DNA of 64,000 nucleotides, taken from assembly GCF_036038375.1 (NCBI RefSeq), contig NZ_CP107935.1:2480001-2544000 (forward strand), read 5' to 3'. Shown here one piece after another: positions 33,336-42,601 of this stretch. Source of the DNA: Streptomyces sp. NBC_00414. GTDB taxonomy: Bacteria; Actinomycetota; Actinomycetes; Streptomycetales; Streptomycetaceae. The translations under genes and the position numbers were made by a program. The notes below the pieces were generated by a model, which did no database searches, was not told where the DNA came from, and worked only from the letters and a program-made list of their open reading frames with translations. The number at the start of each line of letters is the position of its first letter. Position 1 is the first letter of the stretch.

Positions 33336-34466
33336 TCAGGCGCGGCCCTGATATCCGCGCTTGGCCTCCATCGCGGCCCGCCCTTCGGCGCCCCGGCGCT
33401 TCCACTCCCGGCGCAGTTCGTTGCGGACGCGCGCGTCGGTCTTGGCCACGATCCGCTGGTTCTCGCGGAGGAGCTTGCGGTAGCTTTCGAGCCGCCGCTC
33501 GGGCAGCACCCCGGAGGCCAGCGCGGCCAGCACCGCGCAACCGGGTTCGGCCACGTGCGCGCAGTCCAGGAACCGGCAGCCCTGGGCGAGCTCCTCGATC
33601 TCGGAGAACACCTGCCCGACCCCGCTACCGGCGTCGAAGAGCCCGACCCCCCGCAGACCTGGGGTGTCGATCAGCACGCCGCCGCCCGGCAGCACGAGCA
33701 GATTCCGGGTCGTCGTGGTGTGCCGGCCCTTGCCGTCGACGTCACGCGCCGCCTGGACGGCCATCACGTCCTCCCCGAGCAGCGCGTTGGCGAGCGTCGA
33801 CTTGCCCGCTCCGGACTGGCCGAGCAGCACGGAGGTCCCGCCGGACACGACGGCGCCGAGCACGTCGAGCCCGGCCCCGTCCGTGGAGCTGACCGCCAGC
33901 ACCTGCACGCCCGGCGCGGCGGTCTCCACGTCCTGCACGAGATAGGCGAGGCCCACCGGGTCGGGCACGAGGTCGGCCTTGGTCAGCACGACCAGCGGCT
34001 GGGCGCCGGACTCCCAGGCCAGGGCCAGGAACCGTTCGATCCGGCCGAGGTCGAGCTCCACCGCCAGGGACACCGCGATGATCGCGAAGTCCACGTTGGC
34101 GGCGAGGATCTGCCCTTCCGACCTCTTGGACGAGGTCGACCGCACGAAGGCGGTACGACGCGGCAGATACGTCTGTACGTAGCGGGGGTCCCCGCCGGGG
34201 TCGACGACGGCCCAGTCCCCGGTGCAGATGACCCGGAGCGGGTCGTTGGGAGTGACGAACTCGGTGTCGACCCGCACGGGCCCGTCGGCGGTGATCACGT
34301 CGCACTGCCCGCGGTCGACCCGCACGACCCGTCCCGGTACGAGACCGCGTTCGAGGTGGGGGGCGAATGCGGCGGCCCACGCGTCGTCCCAGCCATAGGG
34401 CACGAGCGGATGAACCGAGGAAACAGAAGACGCGGAAGAAGAGATGGAGGAAGACGAGAAAGACAA
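33336..34466 (-). CDS. rsgA: Ribosome small-subunit-dependent GTPase A
   Basis: A 376-residue circularly permuted GTPase that helps mature the 30S subunit. Seen in order: an OB-fold region (VRVDRGQCDVITADGPVRVDTEF), the G4 motif as TKAD, G1 GQSGAGKST, G3 DTPGLRG, and the C-terminal zinc site CRFLDCAHVAEPGC. The order G4-G1-G3 shows the permutation. The Ser-rich first 17 residues come from a TTG start with GAAGGG 7 bases upstream and may not all be part of the protein. A 23-codon ORF with a strong ribosome site precedes it by 58 bases on the same strand. Confidence 0.93.
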   Translation of the reverse strand: MSFSSSSISSSASSVSSVHPLVPYGWDDAWAAAFAPHLERGLVPGRVVRVDRGQCDVITADGPVRVDTEFVTPNDPLRVICTGDWAVVDPGGDPRYVQTYLPRRTAFVRSTSSKRSEGQILAANVDFAIIAVSLAVELDLGRIERFLALAWESGAQPLVVLTKADLVPDPVGLAYLVQDVETAAPGVQVLAVSSTDGAGLDVLGAVVSGGTSVLLGQSGAGKSTLANALLGEDVMAVQAARDVDGKGRHTTTTRNLLVLPGGGVLIDTPGLRGVGLFDAGSGVGQVFSEIEELAQGCRFLDCAHVAEPGCAVLAALASGVLPERRLESYRKLLRENQRIVAKTDARVRNELRREWKRRGAEGRAAMEAKRGYQGRA

Positions 34467-34524
34467 GGGGTGACCCTTCGAAGGGCGGCCCCGGCCGCGC
34501 GCACTCGGGCGCGGAAGAAGGTTG

Positions 34525-34596
34525 TCAGCCGGTGACCACAGAGGTGGATTCGATGTACTTCCGGATGCGGGCAGCGCCCATCGCCAAGACAGCCAT
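34525..34596 (-). CDS. Candidate 23-residue small protein or leader peptide before rsgA
   Basis: An ATG with AGGGAGGTG 8 bases upstream opens a frame reading MAVLAMGAARIRKYIESTSV plus VTG before a TGA. The ribosome site is among the best in the window. Codons such as GCT, TTG and TCT are rarer than in neighbours, which is common in tiny genes. It ends 58 bases before the rsgA start, so it could be a regulatory leader or a small basic, amphipathic protein. I recognise no family. No cysteine or binding motif is present. Confidence 0.5.
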   Translation of the reverse strand: MAVLAMGAARIRKYIESTSVVTG

Positions 34597-34741
34597 CGTT
34601 CACACCTCCCTGATCACATCGGTACGACATCGGCGGCGGAGTACGTCCGCCGCTCGAACAACCCGACCATAGCCCGAGCCCGCGGCCGGGCCAACCGGTT
34701 TTTCCGACCCGGTCGGCCCCGCCCGGCCCAGCCTCGTACGC

Positions 34742-36286
34742 TCAGCTGGAGTGCGTACAACTCCGCCCGTTCAGCGTGAAGTCGACCGGGGAGGAGTTCT
34801 CGCCGTGCCACGAGGCGAGGAAGCCCACGGCGAGTGAACCTCCCGCGGCGACGGACTTGTTGTAGTCGGCGGCGCTCGCGGTCACACGCGAGCCCTCCTG
34901 GTCGAAGCTGCCGTCCCACATCTGTGTCATCTTCTGCCCGTCACGGAAGGTCCAGCCGACGCGCCAGGTGTCGAGGGCGTAGTCGGACTTGACGGTGACG
35001 GTGGCCTGGAAACCGTCCGGCCACTCGCTGACCAGGTCGTACCTGGCGTGGCAGACGGCGGGCTCGCTGGGATTGGGCGCGGCGTCGTCCTCCTCAGCGG
35101 AGGACGAGGAGTCGCCCTGTGCCTCCTTCTCCGACTCCGGGTCCGTACTGACGCCCGCGCCCGCGCTGGACTTCGGGGTCTCCGGGGACGAGGTGGACGA
35201 TGTCGATTCGCCGACCGATCCCGGCCCGGACGGCAGGCCGTCGAACGAGGGCACCTGCTCCCCCACGGGCTGCCGTCCCGCCGACTCCACGGCGGTGTCG
35301 TCGGTGCCGTCGTCCGAGCCGAAGGGCACCAGGGTGACGACGAGGGCGAGGAGCGAGACCCCGGCGGCCACGGCCAGCAGCCCGGCCCGCCCGATCCGGG
35401 CCCGGCCGCCGCGCTCCTTCACCCAGCCGGCCGGCTGTTCGTCCGTGTCGTCGGCGGCGCTGCGGCTGAGCCCCGACTCGACGGCCCTGCGGCGCCGTTC
35501 CAGGTAGGCGAGTCCGCCCCAGCCGATCACTCCGCCCGCGAGCGCAGAGGGCAGGCCGCCCCCGCTGTGCTTCAGACAGGCGGCGGCCTCCGCGCACTCG
35601 ACGCAGCGTGCCAGGTGCCGGGACAGGTCGTCCGGCACGTCGGCCGCGGGCGAGCGGGTGACCGCGTCGAGCAGCCGCGCGTAGCTGCGGCACTCCTCGG
35701 AGAGCGGGGTGTCGAGGTGATTGCGGTGGCAGCGGTCGCGGAACACTCCGCGTACCTGCTGCAGTTCCTCGACGACGCCCGCCGGATCGAGGCCGAGCCG
35801 TCGGGCCACCGCGGCCGTCGGCATGGCCTCGACCTCGGTCAGCCACAGGAGCGCGGCGTCGGGTTCCTGCATGTCCCGCAGTCCCCGCAGGGCCAGTGGA
35901 CGGTGCAGGGGTGGTCCCGAAAAGCGCTCGGCCTTCTCGGAGTTGAGCCACAGACGCAGTTCGGGGTCGAGCCGGCCGCCGTGTCCCTGGGCCTCCCAGG
36001 CGGCGGTCGTCTGTCGTACGGCGGTCAGCAGGAGCGGTATTCGGGGCAGCCGGGGCGCACGCGTCCGGCGACCGAAACTCCTGCCGCCGGTCTCGGCCTC
36101 CGCGGCACGCACTTCGCGTATGCCGCGGGAGAAGGCCTCGGAGGCCAGTGGGCGTGCGTCGGCGGAGCCGCCGGTGCAGAGGTCCGCGTAGGAGAGAACC
36201 GCGTCCCAGCACTCCGAGAACAACGTTGCCTCGGCGGCGTCCTGTGGGGTCGGCAGGTCTGGCATCGGTGGGGGTTTCACCTGCAT
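34742..36286 (-). CDS. Fusion of sigma-like region, anti-sigma zinc finger, membrane segment and CBM2
   Basis: A 514-residue protein with four parts. Residues 20-215 look like a degenerate ECF sigma factor: a region-2-like helix set, and a region-4-like part (MQEPDAALLWLTEVEAMPTA followed by AVARRLGLDPAGVVEELQQV). Residues 218-235 hold an anti-sigma zinc finger (HLARCVECAEAAACL, HxxxCxxC). Residues 299-322 form a membrane segment (GLLAVAAGVSLLALVVTLVPF). After an acidic Ser/Glu-rich stalk, residues 411-510 are a family 2 carbohydrate-binding module with terminal cysteines (VCHARYDLVSEWPDGFQATV, WHGENSSPVDFTLNGRSC). The design would link extracellular cellulose or chitin binding to a cytoplasmic regulator. 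It ends in the extracellular module. Confidence 0.8.
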   Translation of the reverse strand: MQVKPPPMPDLPTPQDAAEATLFSECWDAVLSYADLCTGGSADARPLASEAFSRGIREVRAAEAETGGRSFGRRTRAPRLPRIPLLLTAVRQTTAAWEAQGHGGRLDPELRLWLNSEKAERFSGPPLHRPLALRGLRDMQEPDAALLWLTEVEAMPTAAVARRLGLDPAGVVEELQQVRGVFRDRCHRNHLDTPLSEECRSYARLLDAVTRSPAADVPDDLSRHLARCVECAEAAACLKHSGGGLPSALAGGVIGWGGLAYLERRRRAVESGLSRSAADDTDEQPAGWVKERGGRARIGRAGLLAVAAGVSLLALVVTLVPFGSDDGTDDTAVESAGRQPVGEQVPSFDGLPSGPGSVGESTSSTSSPETPKSSAGAGVSTDPESEKEAQGDSSSSAEEDDAAPNPSEPAVCHARYDLVSEWPDGFQATVTVKSDYALDTWRVGWTFRDGQKMTQMWDGSFDQEGSRVTASAADYNKSVAAGGSLAVGFLASWHGENSSPVDFTLNGRSCTHSS

Positions 36287-36316
36287 CCAGATGGGGGCTC
36301 AAGTGGGGTCAACTAA

Positions 36317-36331
36317 CCCGTTTAATACGGG
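36317..36331. promoter_or_regulatory. Small inverted repeat upstream of the CBM2 fusion gene
   Basis: CCCGTTTAATACGGG has 5-bp arms around an AT centre, extended outward by imperfect CAACT/AGTTG. It sits 31 bases upstream of the gene start, in an AT-rich patch that is probably the promoter. It may be an operator. Confidence 0.4.
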
Positions 36332-36471
36332 AGTTGAAGGGGACGTCTCGCGACCGGCCGAGTTTTTCACGCTTCCTGCACAACTGACAAGCGGCACCGC
36401 CAAATCCGGTTACCGCCGGTCGCATGCCCCACCAGGCCTCACAGCCCCGGACGTACGTCCCCATCGGCCCC

Positions 36472-37827
36472 TCAGCCCACCGGCACCTCTCCCGTGCCCG
36501 CTTCCCTCTCCTCCCCCACCGGCTCGTTCGCCGGGAGGCTGTCCATGAACGAGCTGACCGAGAACACCGCGTTGCCGGGTCCGGGCGGGCCGTATCCGGG
36601 CGGCGAGGAGAGCCCGAAGTCGTCCATCGTCGCCCGGTAGGCCTCCAGCAGCCGGATGTGGTACTCCAGCGGCGCGCCCTGCGGGTTGGCCTTGCCCAGC
36701 GGCGTCGTCGGCTCGGGGCACCAGGTGGTGAACCGGGGGGTGATGCCGTGCGACATGAAGAACCGCAGCCCCTCCGTCGTGGACGCGATGGCCTCGTCGA
36801 CCGTCGTGAACCCGGAAGGCGCGGCCATCTCCACGCCCGCGACGAAGTTGGGGATGACGTTGCGCGCGCCGAAGACCTCCGCGGAGTCGAGGATGCGCTT
36901 GTGCCACTCGTCGCGGCCCACGTAGCGCTCCTTGCCCGGGCAGTACAGCTCGAAGAGCTTGCGGTCCCACACCTCGTAGTTGGGGTGGTAGATCTGCACG
37001 CCGTAGTCCTTGAAGCGCTGCACGTCGTCGCGGGGCAGTGCCTGGGCGACGACCTTCCCGATCCACCGTCCCGGGAAGTGCTCCTCGATGGCCTTGGCGT
37101 ACATGCCGTAGAAGTCGGCCTCGTCGCGGCCCTGGAGCTTGGAGGTGATCGCGCCACCGGTCAGCGTGTACGCGGTGGACACCTTCGCCGTGTCGTACCG
37201 GTCGATGATCTCCAGCGCCTCAAGGATCTCGTCGACGTCCTTGACCCCGGTGTACGGGCGGCCCGCCGCCTTCTGCTGGCGCCAGTTGTGGTTGATGTCG
37301 CAGTAGCCGCACTCCTCCTTGGCGCCGAAGTACTGGCAGACGCGGAAGACCGTGAGGTAGATCAGGTAGCCCCACTGGATCGTCGGCGCCACCTCCATGA
37401 CGGACTTCCCGTTGGAGAGCTTGTGCCGGTAGTACTCCGGCATCGGCGGCACCCCGACGTCCGCGATCCGCTTCCCGTCGAGATACAGCCCGAGCAGGCC
37501 GTCGGGGCCGGCGGCGACCCGGTACGGCGAGGACGGGTTGACGCGCACGGACACGACGGTCCGCCGCAGGTCGTACGGGCCGCCGGTGAGGATGATCTCC
37601 TCGGGCGGCCGGCGCAGCGCGGCCTCGCCCAGCTCGGGCAGGGTGCTGTGGTCGAAGGAGAAGATGAAGTAGGACTTCGGCTTGACGTCGCCGTTCTCGT
37701 TGTCGCTGAGCGCGGAGTCGTCGAAGGCCACTCCCCCGCGGAGGAGGTCTTCTTTGAAGACGGCCTCTCGCGGTACGTGCGGGAACCTTTCCATCAGATC
37801 CTCGACCAGCGCGGTTCGGCTGTCCAT
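36472..37827 (-). CDS. Radical SAM enzyme with CX8CX2C motif, function unknown
   Basis: A 451-residue soluble protein. The cluster-binding cysteines are in FRVCQYFGAKEECGYCD (Cys164, Cys173, Cys176), a CX8CX2C spacing instead of the canonical CX3CX2C. Downstream, STAYTLTGGAITS fits the GGE-like SAM-binding strand, and FVAGVEMAAPSGFTTVDEA and TPRFTTWCPEPTTPLG are typical of the later barrel strands. Residues 1-150 are an N-terminal domain with VGVPPMPEYYRHKLSNGKSVMEV just before the cysteines. GGAGGACGGG lies directly before the chosen ATG. No precursor peptide or pathway gene is next to it, and it is transcribed alone. Biotin synthase-like annotation would be only by barrel similarity. Confidence 0.8.
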   Translation of the reverse strand: MDSRTALVEDLMERFPHVPREAVFKEDLLRGGVAFDDSALSDNENGDVKPKSYFIFSFDHSTLPELGEAALRRPPEEIILTGGPYDLRRTVVSVRVNPSSPYRVAAGPDGLLGLYLDGKRIADVGVPPMPEYYRHKLSNGKSVMEVAPTIQWGYLIYLTVFRVCQYFGAKEECGYCDINHNWRQQKAAGRPYTGVKDVDEILEALEIIDRYDTAKVSTAYTLTGGAITSKLQGRDEADFYGMYAKAIEEHFPGRWIGKVVAQALPRDDVQRFKDYGVQIYHPNYEVWDRKLFELYCPGKERYVGRDEWHKRILDSAEVFGARNVIPNFVAGVEMAAPSGFTTVDEAIASTTEGLRFFMSHGITPRFTTWCPEPTTPLGKANPQGAPLEYHIRLLEAYRATMDDFGLSSPPGYGPPGPGNAVFSVSSFMDSLPANEPVGEEREAGTGEVPVG

Positions 37828-37948
37828 CCCGTCCTCCTCGCTCCCGGCGCGTGCTCCCGGCGGCTGTGTTCGACTCCTCACGGTATGCCCCGCCTCCCGG
37901 CCGCCCCGTGCCGGGTCCCTCCCCGGCCGTGGAGGGACCCTGGCCACG

Positions 37949-40900
37949 TCACCTCGAACCGTCGACCCCACCCGTCGCCACCTGCGAGAACTCCGCGTCG
38001 CCCGTCGCCGCGAAGCCCGCGTGGACGGCGTACGGGAAGGGTGTGAAGAGGGTCGCGACGGTCTCCCAGGCCGTGCCGTCCGGTGACACCTGGCCGTGTA
38101 CGAGGTGGGTGCCGGCCTCCCGGACGATCCGGAGGTACGGCGTCGTGGCCAGGGTCCGCCCGTCGAGCGGCCGGGTGATCGGTGAGCGCGGGTCGTCCTG
38201 CCAGTCGTGGCGGCTGTCGCGGGTGCGGTTGTGCAGGACGAGCCGCCCGTCGCCGTCCGCGCCGAAGAACAGGTGGCGGGTGTCGGCGGTCACACGGTCG
38301 CGGAGCATCAGCCCGGTGAGCGGGCCGCGCGCCCCCGAGACGCGGGCCGTGAGGGTGAAGCTCCCCGCCAGCGGGCGGCTGACGTAGTGGAGCCGGTCCT
38401 CGATGTCGCGGGAGGACACCCGATAGTCGTCGCCCTCACCCAGTCCGTCGCCTCGCGCGCCGAGCACCCGGACGGTCGAACCGCGCACCGCCGTGCTGCC
38501 CGGCCGCGCGCCACGCAGGGCGTCGTCGCGCCAGCCCGAGTTGCGCAGGCCGGGTGAGGCGGGCCGCGGCAGTTCGGCCCGGACGGTGTGCGAAGTCCAG
38601 CCGGGGCCGTGGGAGTTGACCGCGGTGACCGTGTAGAAGTACGTCTCGCCGGGGCGGGCGGAGGTGTCCGTGAAGTGCCGTCCGGTCTCCTTCGCCGACA
38701 GGACCTTGTACGGGCCGCGGCGGCGCGTGGCCCGTCGCACCTCGTAGTGTGCGGCACCCGCTGTCGTCTGCCAGGTCACCGTGACCGACCCGTCGCCTGG
38801 CAGGGTGTGCACGAAGTCAACGTGTGCGGGCGGGAGTTCGGCCTGCAGGGCGGTCGGGAGTTTCAGCACCAGACCGGTCTTCGGCGGCACCCGCACCTTG
38901 CCGCCGCGTACCGGTAGCTCTCTTCCGGTGACCAGGTCGAGGACTGTCCGCTCGTGGGCGAGCGGCACCTCCACCTCGTACGCCCGCTCGTTCCCGTACG
39001 CCTTGCGGGTCGTGTTGAAGACGAAGAGGTAGCGGCCGTAGCGGACGGTCAGCAGGTCCGGGTAGCCCGAGTACGCGTGGTCGGCCTCGAAGTTCTCGCG
39101 GTGGACCGTGCCGACGCCCGGCTGGAAGGTGATCGGCGCGAGTTCGCCCGCCAGGGCCTGCGGCGCGGAGGAGTCGGCCGTCTGCTGGTCCTCCATGAAG
39201 TCGACGTCGATGTTGTCCATGCGGGCCCAGTAGTCCTCGTACTGGAAGCGGGCGTTGGTGTTGATCTGGACGATGTGGTCGCGGTCCGCCCGCCGCACGT
39301 GCAGGCGTCCGTTGCGGGCGAACCCCCGCTGCCGCTCGTTGAGTTGGCCCCAGAGGTGAAGGCCGTCGTCCTTGAGGGTCACGAACATACAGTCCACGTC
39401 GACCCACGCGAAGCGCTCGTATCCGCTCTCGTCCACCGCGAGGGCTTCGAGTTCCGCGGCCGTGTAGTGGGCGAAGTCCGTGTGCGGGTGGACGATTCCG
39501 GTCGGCGCGTGGGCCTTCAGGTAGGCGTAGGTCTCGCCGAGCGTGAGGTCGTACTTGTTCTTGCCGGTGACGGCCGCGAAGTTGCCGAAGTACTGGTGGT
39601 CGGACAGCTGTTGCTGGGCGAAGCCGACGGCCTCGCGGGCGTACGAGCGTGTGGTCGCCCAGTGCTCCGCCGCGTACCGGTCCGCGTGCTCGGCCATGTG
39701 CCGGGCCAGCGATACGTAGTTGAGGATCCGCCCCTCGGATATCCGCAGCGCGTAGCCCGGGAAGCCCGGGTAGTTGGTGTTCCGCTCGTCGATCACCATC
39801 TCCATGCGCATGGTGCGCTTGAGGTTGTCGTCGAGGTCGGTGGTCCGGGCCAGGGAGCGGGCGTGCAGGTTGCGCAGCGCGGTCTCCAGGATGCGGTCGT
39901 TGAGGTGCTCGTCGCCCCGGTGTCCCCAGGTGCGGTGGAACCACTCGGGCAGGTAGTTGGTGGCCTCGCCGTAGTTGGCGACATAGCCGTTCTCGCGGGT
40001 GTGGCCCGCCTCGGTCATGGTGGTGTAGTGCCTGCCGAGCGGCAGCCGGCGCACCACGTCACCGTCCTTGTCGAGCTTCGACCCGGCGAGACCCTTGATC
40101 ACGTAGTTGAGGTAGTCGTCCGTCCAGCGGGCCGTGGTGTCGTGCTGGAACAGCGAGTGGAAGAGGTCCAGGTCCTGGCCGTCCGGGCCGACGAGCACCT
40201 CCTCGCCCAGGAAGGGCAGCCAGCCGAGCGCCTCGCCCGCGATGCGGTGACTGCGCGCCTTGCCCTCGTAGAACCGCGAGCCGATGACCCGCAGCCCCTC
40301 GTGGGCCTCCCAGGCACCCTCGTACGTGTACATCACCTGGTTGTAGATGTACGAGAGCCGCGAACGGGCGTAGTCGAAGTTGGCCTTCAGGACGCGGCCC
40401 CACGCGGCCCGGCGGGTCAGCGGCGAGCCGTCGAGGTCGACGTCCTTGAGCGAGGTCTCCCCCTCACTCGTCCCGGTGGTGAACGGCTCGTCCAGGTACG
40501 CCTCGAAAGCCCGACGGCCGAGGACATCACCGTCGGCGATGAGATTCTCCACGACGTACAGCGCCTCGCCGAGGGCCCCGTAGTACCCGCCCCAGTCGCC
40601 CTGGTGACCGCCGCGGGCCAGCAGTCTGGTGTCCGCGTAGTAGTCCCTGGTGTGGTTGTCGACGCACTTGAAGACCCGGAACAGGGCGAGCGTCCGATCG
40701 GCGGCGGACTGCGCGGGGCACCAGCTCGACTGCGTCAACGCCGTCGCGTAGAAGCGCAGTTCGTCCTGGTAGCGGACGATGCTGAGCCGGGCGGTAGCCG
40801 AGGCGTCGACCTTCGCCGAGTACGCGCCGAAGAGCTTCACCTGCCCGGCCACGTAGCCGTCGACCAGTGCCTGCTTCTGCTCCTCGGACAGGTCCGCGAC

Positions 40901-41596
40901 CGTGTCCGTGGGCGGGGTGAAGTCGGCCTGCGGCTCGTCGCTCACGTCGAGGTACGCGCCGGTGTGGGTGTACGCCCGGTAGTAGCCGCGGGAGTCGGCG
41001 GTGACCTTGGCGCTGAAGGCCGCGTCGTAGGTGCGCAGGGTGATCTCGGCCCGCTCCCGGCCCTTGGTGCGCTCCAGGGGCAGCATCACCGTGGCGTAGA
41101 AGAACCGGCCGGGCAGCGGACGGACCGTACCGGTGTTCAGCGCCTCGTAGTCCCCGGAACGCCGATAGCCGATCTGCTCACCGTCGATGTACGCGATCGT
41201 CTTGTACGGGGAGGTGTCGCCGCCCCAGAACTTGACCGTCAGGTAGTTCTGGTGGAGGGGGTCGACCCGGACCGTGAACCGGAGGTCGCCGGTCTTGATC
41301 CCGGGGGTGGCCAGGGGTTTCGCCACGCGGGCCCGGTCGCCCGCGTTGCCGTCGACGACGGCGGAGTCGGGGGCGTCGAGGCCGTGCGCCGACTCGGAGG
41401 CCGGGTCGCCGAAGTCGACGAGGTCGAGGCGTCCGGCGCTCCCGGCCTCCACGCCCCCGGCCGCGGACGGTTCCTCGGTCCCGGCCGCGGATGCCTGTTC
41501 GGCGGCCGTCCAGGACCAGCCGGTCAGCGCGAGGGAGCCGGTGCCGGCGGCGGCGCTCATGACGGATCTTCTGGTGACTCTTCTGGCGACGGACAT
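37949..41596 (-). CDS. 1215-residue Tat-exported protein with FN3 and C-terminal lectin-like domains
   Basis: The start carries a Tat signal (RRVTRRSVMSAAAGTGSLALTG). Residues 55-230 resemble a beta-sandwich of carbohydrate-acting enzymes (VDPLHQNYLTVKFWGGDTSP, IAYIDGEQIGYRRSGDYE). Residues 230-900 form a large region rich in aromatic residues and helices, without a family I can name; it contains WCPAQSAADRTLALF and GEATNYLPEWFHRTWGHRG. Residues 920-1010 are a fibronectin type III domain (VTVTWQTTAGAAHYEVRRAT ... YFYTVTAVNSHGPG), and 1010-1215 look like a DUF1349/concanavalin-type domain. As the last gene of a sugar importer operon it is probably a polysaccharide-degrading enzyme releasing the imported sugar. 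That role is inferred. Confidence 0.78.
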   Translation of the reverse strand: MSVARRVTRRSVMSAAAGTGSLALTGWSWTAAEQASAAGTEEPSAAGGVEAGSAGRLDLVDFGDPASESAHGLDAPDSAVVDGNAGDRARVAKPLATPGIKTGDLRFTVRVDPLHQNYLTVKFWGGDTSPYKTIAYIDGEQIGYRRSGDYEALNTGTVRPLPGRFFYATVMLPLERTKGRERAEITLRTYDAAFSAKVTADSRGYYRAYTHTGAYLDVSDEPQADFTPPTDTVADLSEEQKQALVDGYVAGQVKLFGAYSAKVDASATARLSIVRYQDELRFYATALTQSSWCPAQSAADRTLALFRVFKCVDNHTRDYYADTRLLARGGHQGDWGGYYGALGEALYVVENLIADGDVLGRRAFEAYLDEPFTTGTSEGETSLKDVDLDGSPLTRRAAWGRVLKANFDYARSRLSYIYNQVMYTYEGAWEAHEGLRVIGSRFYEGKARSHRIAGEALGWLPFLGEEVLVGPDGQDLDLFHSLFQHDTTARWTDDYLNYVIKGLAGSKLDKDGDVVRRLPLGRHYTTMTEAGHTRENGYVANYGEATNYLPEWFHRTWGHRGDEHLNDRILETALRNLHARSLARTTDLDDNLKRTMRMEMVIDERNTNYPGFPGYALRISEGRILNYVSLARHMAEHADRYAAEHWATTRSYAREAVGFAQQQLSDHQYFGNFAAVTGKNKYDLTLGETYAYLKAHAPTGIVHPHTDFAHYTAAELEALAVDESGYERFAWVDVDCMFVTLKDDGLHLWGQLNERQRGFARNGRLHVRRADRDHIVQINTNARFQYEDYWARMDNIDVDFMEDQQTADSSAPQALAGELAPITFQPGVGTVHRENFEADHAYSGYPDLLTVRYGRYLFVFNTTRKAYGNERAYEVEVPLAHERTVLDLVTGRELPVRGGKVRVPPKTGLVLKLPTALQAELPPAHVDFVHTLPGDGSVTVTWQTTAGAAHYEVRRATRRRGPYKVLSAKETGRHFTDTSARPGETYFYTVTAVNSHGPGWTSHTVRAELPRPASPGLRNSGWRDDALRGARPGSTAVRGSTVRVLGARGDGLGEGDDYRVSSRDIEDRLHYVSRPLAGSFTLTARVSGARGPLTGLMLRDRVTADTRHLFFGADGDGRLVLHNRTRDSRHDWQDDPRSPITRPLDGRTLATTPYLRIVREAGTHLVHGQVSPDGTAWETVATLFTPFPYAVHAGFAATGDAEFSQVATGGVDGSR

Positions 41597-41653
41597 GCGG
41601 AATCCTCACAACGACGAAGAAGAGGGGCGGATTTGGCGGGTCGGCCGCGGGGG

Positions 41654-42601
41654 CTACTTCAAGGAGCCGAGCGTGACGCCCGAGCGCCAGAAGCGCTGCA
41701 TCGAGATCATCAGGATCACCATCGGGACGAGGGAGATCAGCGAGCCCACGACCACCATGCCGGTCAGGTCGGCGGACGTGTCGACCTTGACCCTGAGCCA
41801 GGAGTACAGGCCGACCATCACGGTCCACTTCTCCGGCGTACGCAGGAACACCAGGGGCCCGAAGAACGAGTTCCAGGAGCCGACGAAACCCAGCAGGAAG
41901 ATCGTCGCCGCGCCCGTGGACATGAGGCGGGCGCCGACCGTGAAGAAGATCCGGTACTCCCCCGCTCCGTCGATCCGGGCGGCCTCAAGCAGTTCGGGCG
42001 GGACGGCGCCCTCCGCGTACACCTTGGCGAGGTAGACGGAGAAGGCGTTGAACAGGCTCGGCACGATGATCGCCAGCGGGCTGTCGACGATCCCGAGGTC
42101 CGTGTAGAGCAGGAAGGACGGGATGGTGAGCAGAGCGTGCGGGACGAGGAAGGACCCGATGACACAGCCCATCAGCAGGCCCCGGCCGCGGAACCGGTAC
42201 ATCGCCAGCCCGTAACCGCAGGCGACGCAGACCAGGGTCATGCCCGCGGTGCCGAGCATCCCGTAACAGAGCGTGTTCCAGAGCCACTTGAGGAAGATGC
42301 CGTCCTGGTACGTGAACAGCGCCTTCAGGTTGTCCGTGAAGTGCGGCTCGGAGAACCACAGGCCGTTGGTGGTGTAGAGGTCGGACTGGTTCTTGGTCGC
42401 CGAGACGATCAGCCACCACACGGGGGCCAGCGAGTAGAGCGTGAAGAACGCCACGCCTCCGAGGACCAGGGCCCTGGTCCGGCGGCTGTGCCGGACAGGG
42501 CCGGTGCCCTCGCGGACAGCGCCGCTCCGCCGGGAGCGCGGGCCCCCGGGCGTGGTCGGGGACGGAGACGGAGATGGGGACGGGCCGACGGTCACGGTCA
42601 T
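41654..42601 (-). CDS. Carbohydrate ABC transporter permease (MalG type)
   Basis: A 315-residue inner-membrane permease with six hydrophobic segments and the ATPase-contact EAA loop (ELLEAARIDGAGEYRIFF). A Ser/Pro repeat (PSPSPSPS) follows the first residues. The start overlaps the stop of the MalF-type gene by four bases. It pairs with that permease and the lipoprotein to import an oligosaccharide; the ATPase is not encoded nearby. Confidence 0.92.
   Translation of the reverse strand: MTVTVGPSPSPSPSPTTPGGPRSRRSGAVREGTGPVRHSRRTRALVLGGVAFFTLYSLAPVWWLIVSATKNQSDLYTTNGLWFSEPHFTDNLKALFTYQDGIFLKWLWNTLCYGMLGTAGMTLVCVACGYGLAMYRFRGRGLLMGCVIGSFLVPHALLTIPSFLLYTDLGIVDSPLAIIVPSLFNAFSVYLAKVYAEGAVPPELLEAARIDGAGEYRIFFTVGARLMSTGAATIFLLGFVGSWNSFFGPLVFLRTPEKWTVMVGLYSWLRVKVDTSADLTGMVVVGSLISLVPMVILMISMQRFWRSGVTLGSLK

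Noticed and set aside
36472..37827. A peptide-modifying (RiPP) gene cluster around the radical SAM enzyme
   Set aside because: There is no short precursor ORF with a ribosome site, no peptide-recognition domain and no C-terminal SPASM-type cysteine set in or next to the enzyme.
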